Source: JAEKNW01 sp963677815 (lineage in GTDB: Bacteria; Cloacimonadota; Cloacimonadia; Cloacimonadales; JAFGVF01). From it: a DNA stretch of 64,000 bases. The notes under the pieces were generated by a model, which saw only the letters and a list, made by a program, of their open reading frames with translations, was not told the DNA's origin and did not search any database. This document shows, piece after piece, positions 1 through 8,624 of the stretch. Position numbers and translations under genes: made by a program. Each line of letters opens with the position of its first letter. The first letter of the stretch is position 1. The stretch lies in assembly GCA_963677815.1 (NCBI GenBank), contig OY782499.1, positions 868,001 to 932,000 of the forward strand. The letters are read 5' to 3'.

Positions 1-455
1 GTAGCATAACTAACTTCACAGCTACTAGTGACTATGAAGTTGAAGCTGATAATTTTGGGAATATCTATTCATTGTCAGTAGGTTTCCAGATGCCATTATT
101 TACAGGATTTACTAATCTAAATAAGGCTAAAGAATACAAATACCAACTTAAATCCGCTAGATTAGAGACATCAGTTCTTTATGATAATATCAAGCTAGAA
201 ATTAAGAATAACTATTTATCTTTAGAGAAAGACAAGAAAAATCTTGAAACAGCTAAAAGAAACAAAGAATTAGCTACTCGAGGTTTAACAATAGCTGAGC
301 AAATGTATGCTAATCAACTAGGAACTTATCTAGATGTTCAGAGTGCTCAGTTAAGTTATAATCAAGCTCAAGTTAATTATATTTCAGCAGTACATAGTTT
401 AATAAATTCTTACGAGAGTTTATTGAAAGCAATGGGAAGTAATTTTAGATCTTAA
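1..455 (+). CDS. TolC-like outer membrane efflux protein, C-terminal part (5' end outside window)
   Basis: The reading frame is open from base 3 to the stop at 453-455, so this is the last ~150 residues of a gene that begins upstream; the TTG at 72 is only an internal codon. The sequence shows a beta-strand-like stretch ending in a GFQMPLFTGF motif, then a long helical coiled region rich in K, E, N and Q, which is the pattern of the second half of an outer membrane efflux protein repeat. TolC-family proteins form the outer membrane channel of tripartite exporters. The stop lies 10 bases before an RND adaptor gene followed by an RND pump, which supports the role strongly. Substrate unknown. 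Confidence 0.85.
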   Translation, partial: SITNFTATSDYEVEADNFGNIYSLSVGFQMPLFTGFTNLNKAKEYKYQLKSARLETSVLYDNIKLEIKNNYLSLEKDKKNLETAKRNKELATRGLTIAEQMYANQLGTYLDVQSAQLSYNQAQVNYISAVHSLINSYESLLKAMGSNFRS

Positions 456-465
456 GGAGAGATTA

Positions 466-1494
466 ATGATAAAGAAAATTTTAATATTAATAGTAGTAAC
501 TTCGCTATTTATGGTAATTGGATGCCAGAAGAAAGGGGAAGTAGTTGAAGCAAAAAGTTTAGAAGCAATATATCGTGAAGAGGGTATTCCTGTAAAAGTT
601 GAAACTGTTTTAGCACAAGATTTTACTCGTTATCAAACTTATTACTCAGAAGTAATGCCAAGTAAAAACACATCAATCTTTGCTAAATATGAAGATAGAA
701 TTGCTAAGTTAAATGCGACTGCAGGTGATTATGTAAAAAAAGACCAAATCATTGTTGAATTTAATCCCAACAATAGATTCGGAATTAAAGAAACTCAAGC
801 TAATTATGATATTACTTTAGCAACTTATAACAGAATGTTAGAAGTCTTCAAAAGCGGTGGAATAAGTCAACAAGAGTTAGATACTTATCAAACTCAGCTT
901 AAAGTTGCAGAAGCTGCTTTAGCTAATGTAAATGATATGTTACAAGTTAAAGCTCCTTATGATGGCTATATAACAGATTTACCTGTTTCTGAAAATGATT
1001 ATATTTTTATGGATACTTCACTATTTACTATCTCAAATTTACAGAGTTTAAAGTCTGTTTTATGGGTTAACGAAGAAGATATCAAATTTGTTAGAGAAGG
1101 TATGTTTGCTTCAGCAAAATGGAATGGAAAGGAAATAACTGGAAGAGTTGTTAAGGTCGCTATGGCTATGGATGCACATAGAAGAGCCTTCAGAGTAGAA
1201 GCTACTTTCGATAATTCAAAAGGATTAATCAAGGCTGGTGTTACTGCAGAGATTAACTTACTTCTTTATAAGAAGGCAGATGTTATAGGTGTTCCAACTG
1301 TTATGATAAGAGATATAGAGAACTCACCTTATTTATGGGTAGTTGAAAATAATAAAGCTGTAAGAAAAAATGTTGTCTTGGGACAAACAGGTAATGATTT
1401 AATTGAAATCTTGAATGGATTAAAGGCTGGAGATGTATTAATTACAGAAGGTTACCATTTAGTTTCTGATGATGATAAAGTAACTATTAAATAG
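466..1494 (+). CDS. RND efflux periplasmic adaptor lipoprotein (HlyD/AcrA family)
   Basis: A 342-residue protein with an N-terminal hydrophobic segment ending in the lipobox-like VIGC (Cys at about residue 20), so it is probably a lipoprotein anchored in the inner membrane. It has a split barrel-sandwich (lipoyl-like) domain around residues 75-105 and 160-185 (VKAPYDGYI motif), flanking a helical hairpin, then a beta-barrel and membrane-proximal domain to the C terminus. Such adaptors bridge an RND pump and a TolC-type channel. It starts 10 bases after the TolC-like gene with an aggaga ribosome site, and the pump gene follows 19 bases downstream. Family assignment is firm; substrate is not deducible. 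Confidence 0.92.
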   Translation: MIKKILILIVVTSLFMVIGCQKKGEVVEAKSLEAIYREEGIPVKVETVLAQDFTRYQTYYSEVMPSKNTSIFAKYEDRIAKLNATAGDYVKKDQIIVEFNPNNRFGIKETQANYDITLATYNRMLEVFKSGGISQQELDTYQTQLKVAEAALANVNDMLQVKAPYDGYITDLPVSENDYIFMDTSLFTISNLQSLKSVLWVNEEDIKFVREGMFASAKWNGKEITGRVVKVAMAMDAHRRAFRVEATFDNSKGLIKAGVTAEINLLLYKKADVIGVPTVMIRDIENSPYLWVVENNKAVRKNVVLGQTGNDLIEILNGLKAGDVLITEGYHLVSDDDKVTIK

Positions 1495-1513
1495 TTAAAA
1501 GAGTGGAGAAATA

Positions 1514-4500
1514 ATGTTTTTATCAAAAATGTCAATAAATAGACCAGTAATGACAACAATGTTTATTCTGGTATTCATTCTCTTTGGACTTCTTGCCTTC
1601 ACTAAGATGCCCATAGACCTTTTCCCTTCTGTGAACATTCCTTATGTGCTTGTTACTACAGTATATCCAGGAGCAGGTCCAAGTGAAGTAGAAAGTCAAG
1701 TTACCAATATAATTGAAGATGAAGTCTCTACTATCAGTGGGCTAGATAATGTCCAATCTTATTCTATGGATAATGTTTCTACCATAGTTTTAAAATTTGA
1801 ACTGACAAAAGATCCGAAAGAGGCTAATCAAGAAGTTAAAGATAAAATAAATAAGATTATAAGTCAGTTGCCATCAGATGCAGAACAACCAACAATTGAA
1901 AAGATAGAAATGGATGCTTTTCCAGTTATAGACTTAGTCTTAACATCAAATTCAAACTCTGTTTCTGCTATTGATTTGTTCGATATAGCTGATAATACTC
2001 TAAAAAACAGATTTGCCAAAATTGAAGGTGTTGCTAGAGTTGAAGTTAATGGTGGTGAAGAAAGGGAGATAAGGGTTGAAACAAATAATAGAATCCTTAA
2101 ATCAAATAATATATCCTTAGCTCAGATAAACAATATTATAACAATGAATAACTATAATATTGCAGCTGGATTCTTTACAAATAAAAATAACGAAGTTTCA
2201 TTAACAACTAATGCAGAATTTACTTCAATAGAAGAATTAAAAAACTTAGAAATCCCTATTAATGGTGGTTCAAAGAAGTTAAAAGAAATAGCAAATGTAT
2301 TTGATGGAAAGAAAGAAATTAGGTCAATATCCCGTTTCTTTGATAACTTAAATCAGAAAGAATATGGTAAGATGGTTAAAATTAGTTTAGTGAAATCATC
2401 AGATGCTAACACTGTGGCTTTAGCTCAAGAAGTTAGCAAATCTTTACCAGAATTACAAGAAAATATTCCTTCTAATGTAGAATTAAAATTAGTTTATGAT
2501 AATTCAGTCTTTATCCAGTCAGCTGTGAGTGATACTATCACAAACTTAATTCTTGGTGTTTTACTTACAGGTCTAGTTTTATTCTTATTCTTACATGATT
2601 TAAGATCAACATTTATCGTTGCTTTATCAATGCCTACTTCAATTATCTCATCATTCATGATTATGCAAGCAATGGGTTTCTCATTTAATATGCTTTCATT
2701 GATGGGATTATCAACTGCTGTGGGTGTTCTAGTATCTAACTCTATTGTGGTACTTGAGAATATCTTTAGGCATAAATACATGGGAAATAGTAATAAGGAA
2801 GCAGCTTTGTCAGGCTCTGGTGAAGTTACAACTGCTGTTATTGCTTCTACAGCAACAAACTTAGTTGTGTTTTTACCAATCGCAGCTATGTCTTCTATGG
2901 CTGGGCAGTTCTTTAAAGAATTTGCTCTAACAGTTTCTATTGCTACTGTTTTCTCGTTAATTATGTCTTTTACATTAACTCCAATGTTAGCTTCTTTAAT
3001 CTTACCAAAAGAAGAGAAGTTAGACTGGTTTGGAAGAATAATGGAGAAGAACTTCAGGTTCTTTGAAGGACTCTACAAGAAAGCTCTTAATTCATTATTA
3101 GCTAACAGAGTAAAACCTGTTTTATTTGCTGGGTTTATGACTCTTCTATTAATCGCTAGTTTTATGTTTGTTGCACCTAAATTAGGCTTTGAATTTATGC
3201 CTGAATTTGACCAAGGTGACTTACTAATCAATATCGAGCTACCAGAAGGTGCAGATTTAAGTAAAACTTCTCAAAAACTTGCTGAAGTTGAAAAGATTGT
3301 TTTAGCACACCCTGAAGTTAAACATATTATTTCAACAATAGGTAATAATAATAGGACCAATATCGCTACTGCTGAAATAAAATTAGTAGATTCTGAATTT
3401 AGAAATATTACAACTTCTCAGATGAATCAAGTATTCATTAATGAAGTTTCTCATATTACTAATGCTAAGATTTTCTGTAAAGGTTCTCGTGGTGAAGACG
3501 GTGATAGCCCTATTCAATATTACTTAATTTCTCCAGATAAAGAATATCTAGATTCTATTGTTCCTGAACTTAATAGCAGAATGAAACAGATACCTGGTCT
3601 TATTAACTATAATGTTTCATTAAGAACAGGTAAACCACAATTAACACTTCTTCCTAAGAGAAAAGAAATCGCTGATGCAGGTTTAACTGCCTATGATTTA
3701 GCAATGGTGGTTAGAGGTGCTAGTGAAGGTTTAACAAGTGCTGTTTATCGTGAAAATGGGGAAGAATATGATATCAGAGTAACAATGGATGATAAGTTTG
3801 TTTCAACTCCAGAAGAAATTGGAGCATTAATTATTAACTCTCCTTATGGACAGTATACTGTTTCTCAACTTGCTGAGGTTAAACTAACTCAAACTACAAC
3901 ACAAATTACTCATCGTGATAAATTACCTTCTTTAATTATTACTGGTGAACCTGGAACAGGATATCCTTTGGCTACAGTTACTAATAAGGTAATGGAAGTC
4001 TTTGAAAGTATGGAACTTGAAGATGTTGATGTTAGAGCTGGTGGTAATGCTGAAATGATGGAAGAAACTAATAAAGATATGGCACAAGCTTTCTTGCTAG
4101 CTATTATTTTGACTTATATGTTATTAGCTTCTATTCTAGAAAACTTTACTCAGCCTTTCCTTATTCTTACAACACTTCCGATGGCGACTATAGGTGTGTT
4201 TACCCTGATGTATCTAACTGGAACTACTATGAATATGTTCTCTATGATGGCGATTATTATGCTTATTGGTTTAGTTGTTAATGATGCTATTCTTATTCTA
4301 GACTACACTAAACAACTTATGGCTAGAGATAATCTTTCAGCTAGAGAAGCTCTCTTAATTGCTTGTCCTATTAAAATGAAACCTATTTTAATGACAACCT
4401 CTGCTATTATTTTGGGTATGTTACCAATGGCATTAGGTATTGGTTCTGCTGGTAAAGAGATGAGGATTCCAATGGCTATGGTTCAAATTGGTGGTATGGC

Positions 4501-4579
4501 AACTTCTACTATGCTTACCCTATTCTTGATTCCATCATTGTTCTATCTAACTCACGCTAAGAAAAAGAAAACAAAATAA
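1514..4579 (+). CDS. RND efflux transporter permease (AcrB-like, HAE type)
   Basis: The 1021-residue length is normal for the AcrB/MexB superfamily. Features include an N-terminal cytoplasmic stretch and TM1 (INRPVMTTMFILVF), two large periplasmic loops, and two sets of six membrane segments. The pump would expel drugs, lipids or other amphiphiles using an ion gradient. The residues at the usual TM4 proton-relay Asp pair read S408-N409 (GVLVSNSIVVLEN), and the TM10 motif reads GLVVNDAILILD with no Lys, so the canonical D-D-K relay is absent; a different coupling ion or mechanism is possible. It is third in the efflux operon and followed by a terminator. Confidence 0.95.
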   Translation: MFLSKMSINRPVMTTMFILVFILFGLLAFTKMPIDLFPSVNIPYVLVTTVYPGAGPSEVESQVTNIIEDEVSTISGLDNVQSYSMDNVSTIVLKFELTKDPKEANQEVKDKINKIISQLPSDAEQPTIEKIEMDAFPVIDLVLTSNSNSVSAIDLFDIADNTLKNRFAKIEGVARVEVNGGEEREIRVETNNRILKSNNISLAQINNIITMNNYNIAAGFFTNKNNEVSLTTNAEFTSIEELKNLEIPINGGSKKLKEIANVFDGKKEIRSISRFFDNLNQKEYGKMVKISLVKSSDANTVALAQEVSKSLPELQENIPSNVELKLVYDNSVFIQSAVSDTITNLILGVLLTGLVLFLFLHDLRSTFIVALSMPTSIISSFMIMQAMGFSFNMLSLMGLSTAVGVLVSNSIVVLENIFRHKYMGNSNKEAALSGSGEVTTAVIASTATNLVVFLPIAAMSSMAGQFFKEFALTVSIATVFSLIMSFTLTPMLASLILPKEEKLDWFGRIMEKNFRFFEGLYKKALNSLLANRVKPVLFAGFMTLLLIASFMFVAPKLGFEFMPEFDQGDLLINIELPEGADLSKTSQKLAEVEKIVLAHPEVKHIISTIGNNNRTNIATAEIKLVDSEFRNITTSQMNQVFINEVSHITNAKIFCKGSRGEDGDSPIQYYLISPDKEYLDSIVPELNSRMKQIPGLINYNVSLRTGKPQLTLLPKRKEIADAGLTAYDLAMVVRGASEGLTSAVYRENGEEYDIRVTMDDKFVSTPEEIGALIINSPYGQYTVSQLAEVKLTQTTTQITHRDKLPSLIITGEPGTGYPLATVTNKVMEVFESMELEDVDVRAGGNAEMMEETNKDMAQAFLLAIILTYMLLASILENFTQPFLILTTLPMATIGVFTLMYLTGTTMNMFSMMAIIMLIGLVVNDAILILDYTKQLMARDNLSAREALLIACPIKMKPILMTTSAIILGMLPMALGIGSAGKEMRIPMAMVQIGGMATSTMLTLFLIPSLFYLTHAKKKKTK

Positions 4580-4593
4580 ATAATATTAAAAAC

Positions 4594-4625
4594 GCCGGAT
4601 AGGCTCTCCTATCCGGCTTTATTTT
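4594..4625 (+). terminator. Rho-independent terminator after RND operon
   Basis: A perfect 10-bp GC-rich stem (4594-4603 with 4608-4617), a CTCT loop and the tail tttatttt lie 14 bases after the RND pump stop. It separates the efflux operon from the radical SAM gene. Confidence 0.93.
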
Positions 4626-4636
4626 GGATATCTATT

Positions 4637-5512
4637 ATGAATAATAATCAACTATGTAATATTTGCCCTCACAGATGTAATGTCAATAGGATTAATAATT
4701 TAGGCTTTTGTCAAGCACCTAATGAACTTAAGATTAACCTATGCCAACTTCACTTTGGAGAAGAACCATTTCTTATTGGTAATTCTGGAAGTGCTACAAT
4801 CTTTTTCTCTCATTGCAATCTTCACTGTTGCTATTGTCAGAACTGGGAAATATCTGCTCTGGGAAGGGGAGAAATCTATTCCGAAAATAAGCTAATAGAA
4901 AGGATGCTTAGTTTGCAGGACCAAGGAGCTGTGAATGTTAACTTTGTTTCACCTGCACCTTATGCTGAAATGTTAATACCTGTAATTAGAAAGGCAAAAA
5001 CCCAGGGATTAAAGATACCTATAGTGTGGAATACAAATTCTTATGAATCTGTAGAAACTTTGAAAAAGTTAGAAGGCTTAGTAGATATTTATTTAGCAGA
5101 TTTTCGTTACTGGTCTAATGAACATTCTCTAACTTATTCTAGAGTTCCAGACTACAGGCAAATAGCAACTTTAGCTATTAAGGAGATGGTAAGGCAAACA
5201 GGTAGTTTGAAAATTGATGATGGACTTGCCTGGATGGGAACAATGATTAGAATTCTTGTTTTACCAAACAATATTACTGGGACAGCTTCTATTCTAAACT
5301 GGATAGCTGAAAACATCGGTAATCATATTTCTATTAGTTTAATGTCTCAGTACTATCCAACATATAAAAGTAAAGATTTCCCTAAAATTAATAGAATAAT
5401 CACTCATGAAGAGTACGCTCAAGCTGTAAAAGAGCTTGATAAATTAGGCTTTAACAATTATTTATTGCAAGAATTAAATCCATCAGCGGAATGGACTCCT
5501 GATTTTAAATAA
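4637..5512 (+). CDS. Radical SAM protein, PflX / PflA-like (COG1313 type)
   Basis: A 291-residue protein with a radical SAM CxxxCxxC motif (C-N-L-H-C-C-Y-C) near residue 60, followed by QNWEIS, the signature of the 'pyruvate formate-lyase activating enzyme-like' PflX group. An additional N-terminal cysteine cluster (CNICPHRCNV, then GFC) precedes it. The family reductively cleaves SAM on a 4Fe-4S cluster; the substrate of PflX-type proteins is not established. It stands alone between a terminator and a noncoding stretch. The ATG at 4637 follows the terminator closely with only a weak ribosome site, so the start is slightly uncertain. Radical SAM chemistry fits an anaerobe. Confidence 0.85.
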   Translation: MNNNQLCNICPHRCNVNRINNLGFCQAPNELKINLCQLHFGEEPFLIGNSGSATIFFSHCNLHCCYCQNWEISALGRGEIYSENKLIERMLSLQDQGAVNVNFVSPAPYAEMLIPVIRKAKTQGLKIPIVWNTNSYESVETLKKLEGLVDIYLADFRYWSNEHSLTYSRVPDYRQIATLAIKEMVRQTGSLKIDDGLAWMGTMIRILVLPNNITGTASILNWIAENIGNHISISLMSQYYPTYKSKDFPKINRIITHEEYAQAVKELDKLGFNNYLLQELNPSAEWTPDFK

Positions 5513-5528
5513 TGATTAAAACTAATCA

Positions 5529-5853
5529 TCGTTTACACCTGTAGCTGAAATTAACAGTTATATAACTAGCTTATTAACAAGATTAGCAAAACACTAAAAA
5601 TCTCACTTTGCCGTTCATAAGCCTATTTTTGCTTTTCACAATATCTTATGAGTATTTCAGTTGAATTAAATGTAAATAAATGAATTTATGGAACTAACAA
5701 TGCAATAAGATAAAATAAATGATCTTTGAAAGAATTTTTTAAAAAGGATTAATGTTCTTAACTAAATCTTAAGTCTCTTGTCACATTATAGAATTTTAAG
5801 AAAGATTTTGTGGACATTCTATGTAGTCTGTAGGAAAAAGGGCTAAATATAGA
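5529..5853. other. Noncoding stretch with nothing recognised apart from a promoter at its right end
   Basis: I see no ORF with a ribosome site, no tRNA-like fold and no repeat shared with the rest of the window. A short weak hairpin (5513-5518 with 5523-5528) follows the radical SAM stop. The right end leads into the -10 box of the RNA gene that starts near 5864. Confidence 0.5.
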
Positions 5854-5859
5854 TATAAT
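5854..5859 (+). promoter_or_regulatory. Consensus -10 box (TATAAT) for the structured RNA gene
   Basis: A perfect TATAAT sits 4-7 bases before the first base of the long closing stem of the RNA, exactly where a transcription start would be expected. No good -35 box is seen 17 bases upstream. Confidence 0.6.
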
Positions 5860-5863
5860 CCGT

Positions 5864-6008
5864 ATTGACATAACAATAATTGGGAATGTTCCCATAAGTG
5901 AAAAGTTTTGGAGAATTATCACTCACGCTACCTCCTCGAATTGACATTAGTTCAATTTCACTTGCCAACCCAAGCATCCCAGTTATTGTTTATGTCAATA
6001 TTTTTTTA
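5864..6008 (+). ncRNA. Structured small RNA gene, candidate 6S-like RNA
   Basis: About 136 bases fold into one long hairpin. The closing stem of about 20 bp joins 5864-5888 to 5974-5999 with one bulge and one G-U pair. Then comes an asymmetric internal bubble (5889-5895 against 5964-5973), an 8-bp inner stem (5896-5903 with 5956-5963) and an apical region with further small stems (such as aattga/tcaatt). A run of T follows the closing stem directly (6001-6007), giving a built-in terminator, and a perfect TATAAT precedes it. A rod with a central bubble is the architecture of 6S RNA, which binds RNA polymerase. The match is architectural only; the SRP RNA apical motif and tmRNA features are absent. 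No coding gene overlaps it. Confidence 0.6.
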
Positions 6009-6015
6009 CCTAAAA

Positions 6016-6915
6016 TTAGAGGTAGAAATATGCATATATTGTTATGAATAAGAGAGATAGGATTAGTGAGAAAGAGACGATTGTAGCTGCAAATTCTCTA
6101 TCTAAATCTTCAAGTTCAGAAAAGATCAGAGTATTAAAACCAACAGGTGCACTTGCACATATTAGGACTATGATAGAAATTGGTTCACTTAAAGACAGTA
6201 ATTTAACAATTCCAAATCCAACAAGAAAACCTAGTAACATTCTTAAACTAAGAACTGCAAGAGTCAATCTAACATTAGCAATTTTAGGGTGGAAATAAAT
6301 ACCCAAGGCAAAGATTATTAAAGGCATAGTAGGAGAAGCAATATAATTTAGAACATCTATATGCAAAGCATTTAGCTCAAGTGGTAAAAGATTTATAAGT
6401 AAGCCAATAATAATTGCCCAGATAGGTGGGAGAGAAAGCATTTTCTTAATTGGTAAATCTCCACTAGAATTTTTTCCATACTTAATAGCTTGGTAGTAAG
6501 CAAAGAGATAAATCATAAAAGAATTACCTAAGTCAAAGAGGGAGTAGTAACCAAAAGCATCTTTCCCAAAAAAAGCATAGATGAAGGTTGAAACAAAGCC
6601 AGTATTAATTATCAAAGAACCTATCAGGAAGCTTCCTTTTCTAGCTCTTGGAATGTTTAAACGTCTTACAAGATAAGAAGCTGGTAAATAAGTAAGTAAT
6701 ACTATAAAAATGGGTAAAATTAATAAGTAAATAAGTTTTATATCAAGAGATAGGTTAGCTAAAGAAACTAAAGTTAGTGCTGGCAGACTAATATTTAAAA
6801 CCAATTGCAAAAATCTATCAGCATCTTTAGGGTTAAAAATTCTTAATTTTTTGCTAAAGTATCCTAAAGCAAACATGATTAATACAGGTATAATCTTGAC
6901 AAAATAAGGGGGCAT
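6016..6915 (-). CDS. AEC (auxin efflux carrier) family membrane transporter
   Basis: About 299 residues from the chosen ATG at 6915, which has a ggag ribosome site 7 bases upstream; the frame can be opened to a TTG at 6999 but that adds 28 residues without support. The protein has about ten hydrophobic segments, beginning PPYFVKIIPVLIMFALGYFSKK-like as in bacterial AEC permeases, with a central loop near the middle. The family exports or imports organic acids and similar small molecules; malonate, malate and auxin are examples elsewhere, and no substrate is visible here. It converges on the candidate small RNA and diverges from the decarboxylase operon. Confidence 0.85.
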   Translation of the reverse strand: MPPYFVKIIPVLIMFALGYFSKKLRIFNPKDADRFLQLVLNISLPALTLVSLANLSLDIKLIYLLILPIFIVLLTYLPASYLVRRLNIPRARKGSFLIGSLIINTGFVSTFIYAFFGKDAFGYYSLFDLGNSFMIYLFAYYQAIKYGKNSSGDLPIKKMLSLPPIWAIIIGLLINLLPLELNALHIDVLNYIASPTMPLIIFALGIYFHPKIANVRLTLAVLSLRMLLGFLVGFGIVKLLSLSEPISIIVLICASAPVGFNTLIFSELEDLDREFAATIVSFSLILSLLFITIYAYFYL

Positions 6916-7065
6916 AAATACTCCGAATAAATTATTGTTGACACCAGAAAATAACTTACCAATAATAAGTAAAGTTTTTTGTTTACAGGATTTGCACAAT
7001 AATAATTTAGGCTATAGAGAAATAAAAAAATTAATATTATAAAAAAAGATAATCCCGGAGGATTA

Positions 7066-8616
7066 ATGAGTACAGAAAAACAGATCACTGAACTAAGACT
7101 TAAACGATCCCAGGCAGAACTTGGTGGAGGGCAAAAACGAATTGATGCTCAGCACGCTAAGGGTAAGCTTACAGCTCGTGAAAGAGTCAACAATTTATTA
7201 GATCCCAATAGTTTTGAAGAGTTTGATCTATTTGTAGAACACAACTGTCATGATTTCGGTATGGAAAAAAATATTATTCCAGGAGATGGTGTTATTACAG
7301 GTTGTGGAACTATTAATGGTAGAATAGTCTATATTTTTTCTCAAGACTTTACAGTATTAGGTGGTTCATTATCGAAGACTTATGCTGAAAAGATTTGTAA
7401 GATTATGGATATGGCTATAAAAGTTGGAGCACCAGTAATAGGCTTAAATGACTCAGGTGGAGCTAGAATACAAGAAGGTGTTGATGCTCTAGCTGGTTAT
7501 GCTGAGATATTCTACAGAAATGTTATGGCATCAGGAGTTATTCCTCAAATTTCTGCTATCTTAGGACCATGTGCTGGTGGAGCTGTTTATTCTCCAGCTA
7601 TTACAGATTTCGTTATGATGGACAAGAAAAACTCTTATATGTTCGTAACTGGGCCAAAAGTTGTTAAAAGTGTTCTTAATCAAGATGTAACAGTTGAACA
7701 ACTTGGTGGTGCTATGGCACATGCTACTAAGAGTGGAGTAACTCATTTTGTTACAGAGAATGAAGAAGAAACATTATTATTAATCAAAAAATTATTAAGT
7801 TATATTCCATCTAATAACTTAGATGATCCTCCATATATTCCAAATGCAGATCCGGTTGATAGAGCCTGTGATAGACTAAATCAATTAATTCCTGAGAACC
7901 CAAATAAACCTTATGATATGCTAGATGTAATTCATGAGATTGCAGATGAAAACGAATTTTTAGAAGTATCTAGAAATTATGCTCAGAATATAATTGTTGG
8001 CTTTGCTAGATTCAATGGATATTCAGTAGGTATTGTTGCAAATCAACCTAAAGTATTAGCAGGTGTTTTAGATATTAATGCATCAGCAAAAGCAGCTAGA
8101 TTTATCAGATTCTGTGATTCTTTCAATATCCCATTATTAGTTCTTGAAGATGTTCCTGGTTTCTTACCTGGACCAAATCAAGAACACAATGGAATCATTA
8201 AGCATGGTGCGAAACTTCTTTATGCTTTTGCAGAAGCAACAGTTCCAAAAATTACTGTTATTTTAAGAAAAGCTTATGGTGGAGCTTACTGTGTTATGAA
8301 TAGTCGTCACATGAGAGCAGATATGGTTTATGCTTGGCCATCATCAGAGATTGCTGTTATGGGACCAGGTGGAGCTGTTGAAGTTATTTTTAGAAAAGAA
8401 GCTATGGCTTCAGACGACCCAAAAGCTGCTCTTAAGAAGAAAGAAGATGAGTATAGAGATAAGTTTGCAAATCCATACAATGCTGCTAAAAAAGGTTATA
8501 TCGATGATGTAATCGAACCAAGCAGATCAAGATTTAGAATTATCAGAGCCTTTGAAATGTTAGCAAATAAAAAAGATTCTATTCCTCCACGTAAACATGG
8601 AAATATTCCTTTATAG
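7066..8616 (+). CDS. mmdA: Acyl-CoA decarboxylase/carboxyltransferase alpha subunit (MmdA/PccB family)
   Basis: The 516-residue length and motifs fit the carboxyltransferase subunit of methylmalonyl-CoA decarboxylase or propionyl-CoA carboxylase. Two crotonase-like halves are visible: N-terminal oxyanion-hole region with GLNDSGGARIQEG and GPCAGGAVYSPA, C-terminal with VPGFLPG and KAYGGAYCVM. It transfers the carboxyl group from the acyl-CoA to biotin on the carrier protein. The following genes encode a gamma-like membrane anchor, a biotin carrier and the Na+-pumping beta subunit, so this complex should decarboxylate and pump Na+ rather than carboxylate; no biotin carboxylase is present here. 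Start is set by cccggagg 5 bases upstream. Methylmalonyl-CoA is the most likely substrate but glutaconyl-CoA cannot be excluded. Confidence 0.92.
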   Translation: MSTEKQITELRLKRSQAELGGGQKRIDAQHAKGKLTARERVNNLLDPNSFEEFDLFVEHNCHDFGMEKNIIPGDGVITGCGTINGRIVYIFSQDFTVLGGSLSKTYAEKICKIMDMAIKVGAPVIGLNDSGGARIQEGVDALAGYAEIFYRNVMASGVIPQISAILGPCAGGAVYSPAITDFVMMDKKNSYMFVTGPKVVKSVLNQDVTVEQLGGAMAHATKSGVTHFVTENEEETLLLIKKLLSYIPSNNLDDPPYIPNADPVDRACDRLNQLIPENPNKPYDMLDVIHEIADENEFLEVSRNYAQNIIVGFARFNGYSVGIVANQPKVLAGVLDINASAKAARFIRFCDSFNIPLLVLEDVPGFLPGPNQEHNGIIKHGAKLLYAFAEATVPKITVILRKAYGGAYCVMNSRHMRADMVYAWPSSEIAVMGPGGAVEVIFRKEAMASDDPKAALKKKEDEYRDKFANPYNAAKKGYIDDVIEPSRSRFRIIRAFEMLANKKDSIPPRKHGNIPL

Positions 8617-8624
8617 GGGATGAT

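Noticed and set aside
999..1232. Minus-strand and other alternative frames inside clearly assigned genes, such as this one opposite the RND adaptor
   Set aside because: They are shadows of strong genes with conserved domains, and none has supporting features.
5866..5871. TTGACA within the closing stem of the small RNA as a -35 box
   Set aside because: There is no -10 at proper spacing downstream and the hexamer is part of the stem pairing; the TATAAT upstream is the better signal.
5864..6000. The small RNA as SRP (4.5S) RNA or tmRNA
   Set aside because: The SRP apical GGAA/AGCA internal loop is missing and the RNA is too short and lacks the tRNA-like ends of tmRNA.
6916..6999. TTG at 6999 as the start of the AEC transporter
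   Set aside because: The ATG at 6915 has a ggag site and matches the usual N terminus; the longer form adds 28 unmatched residues.
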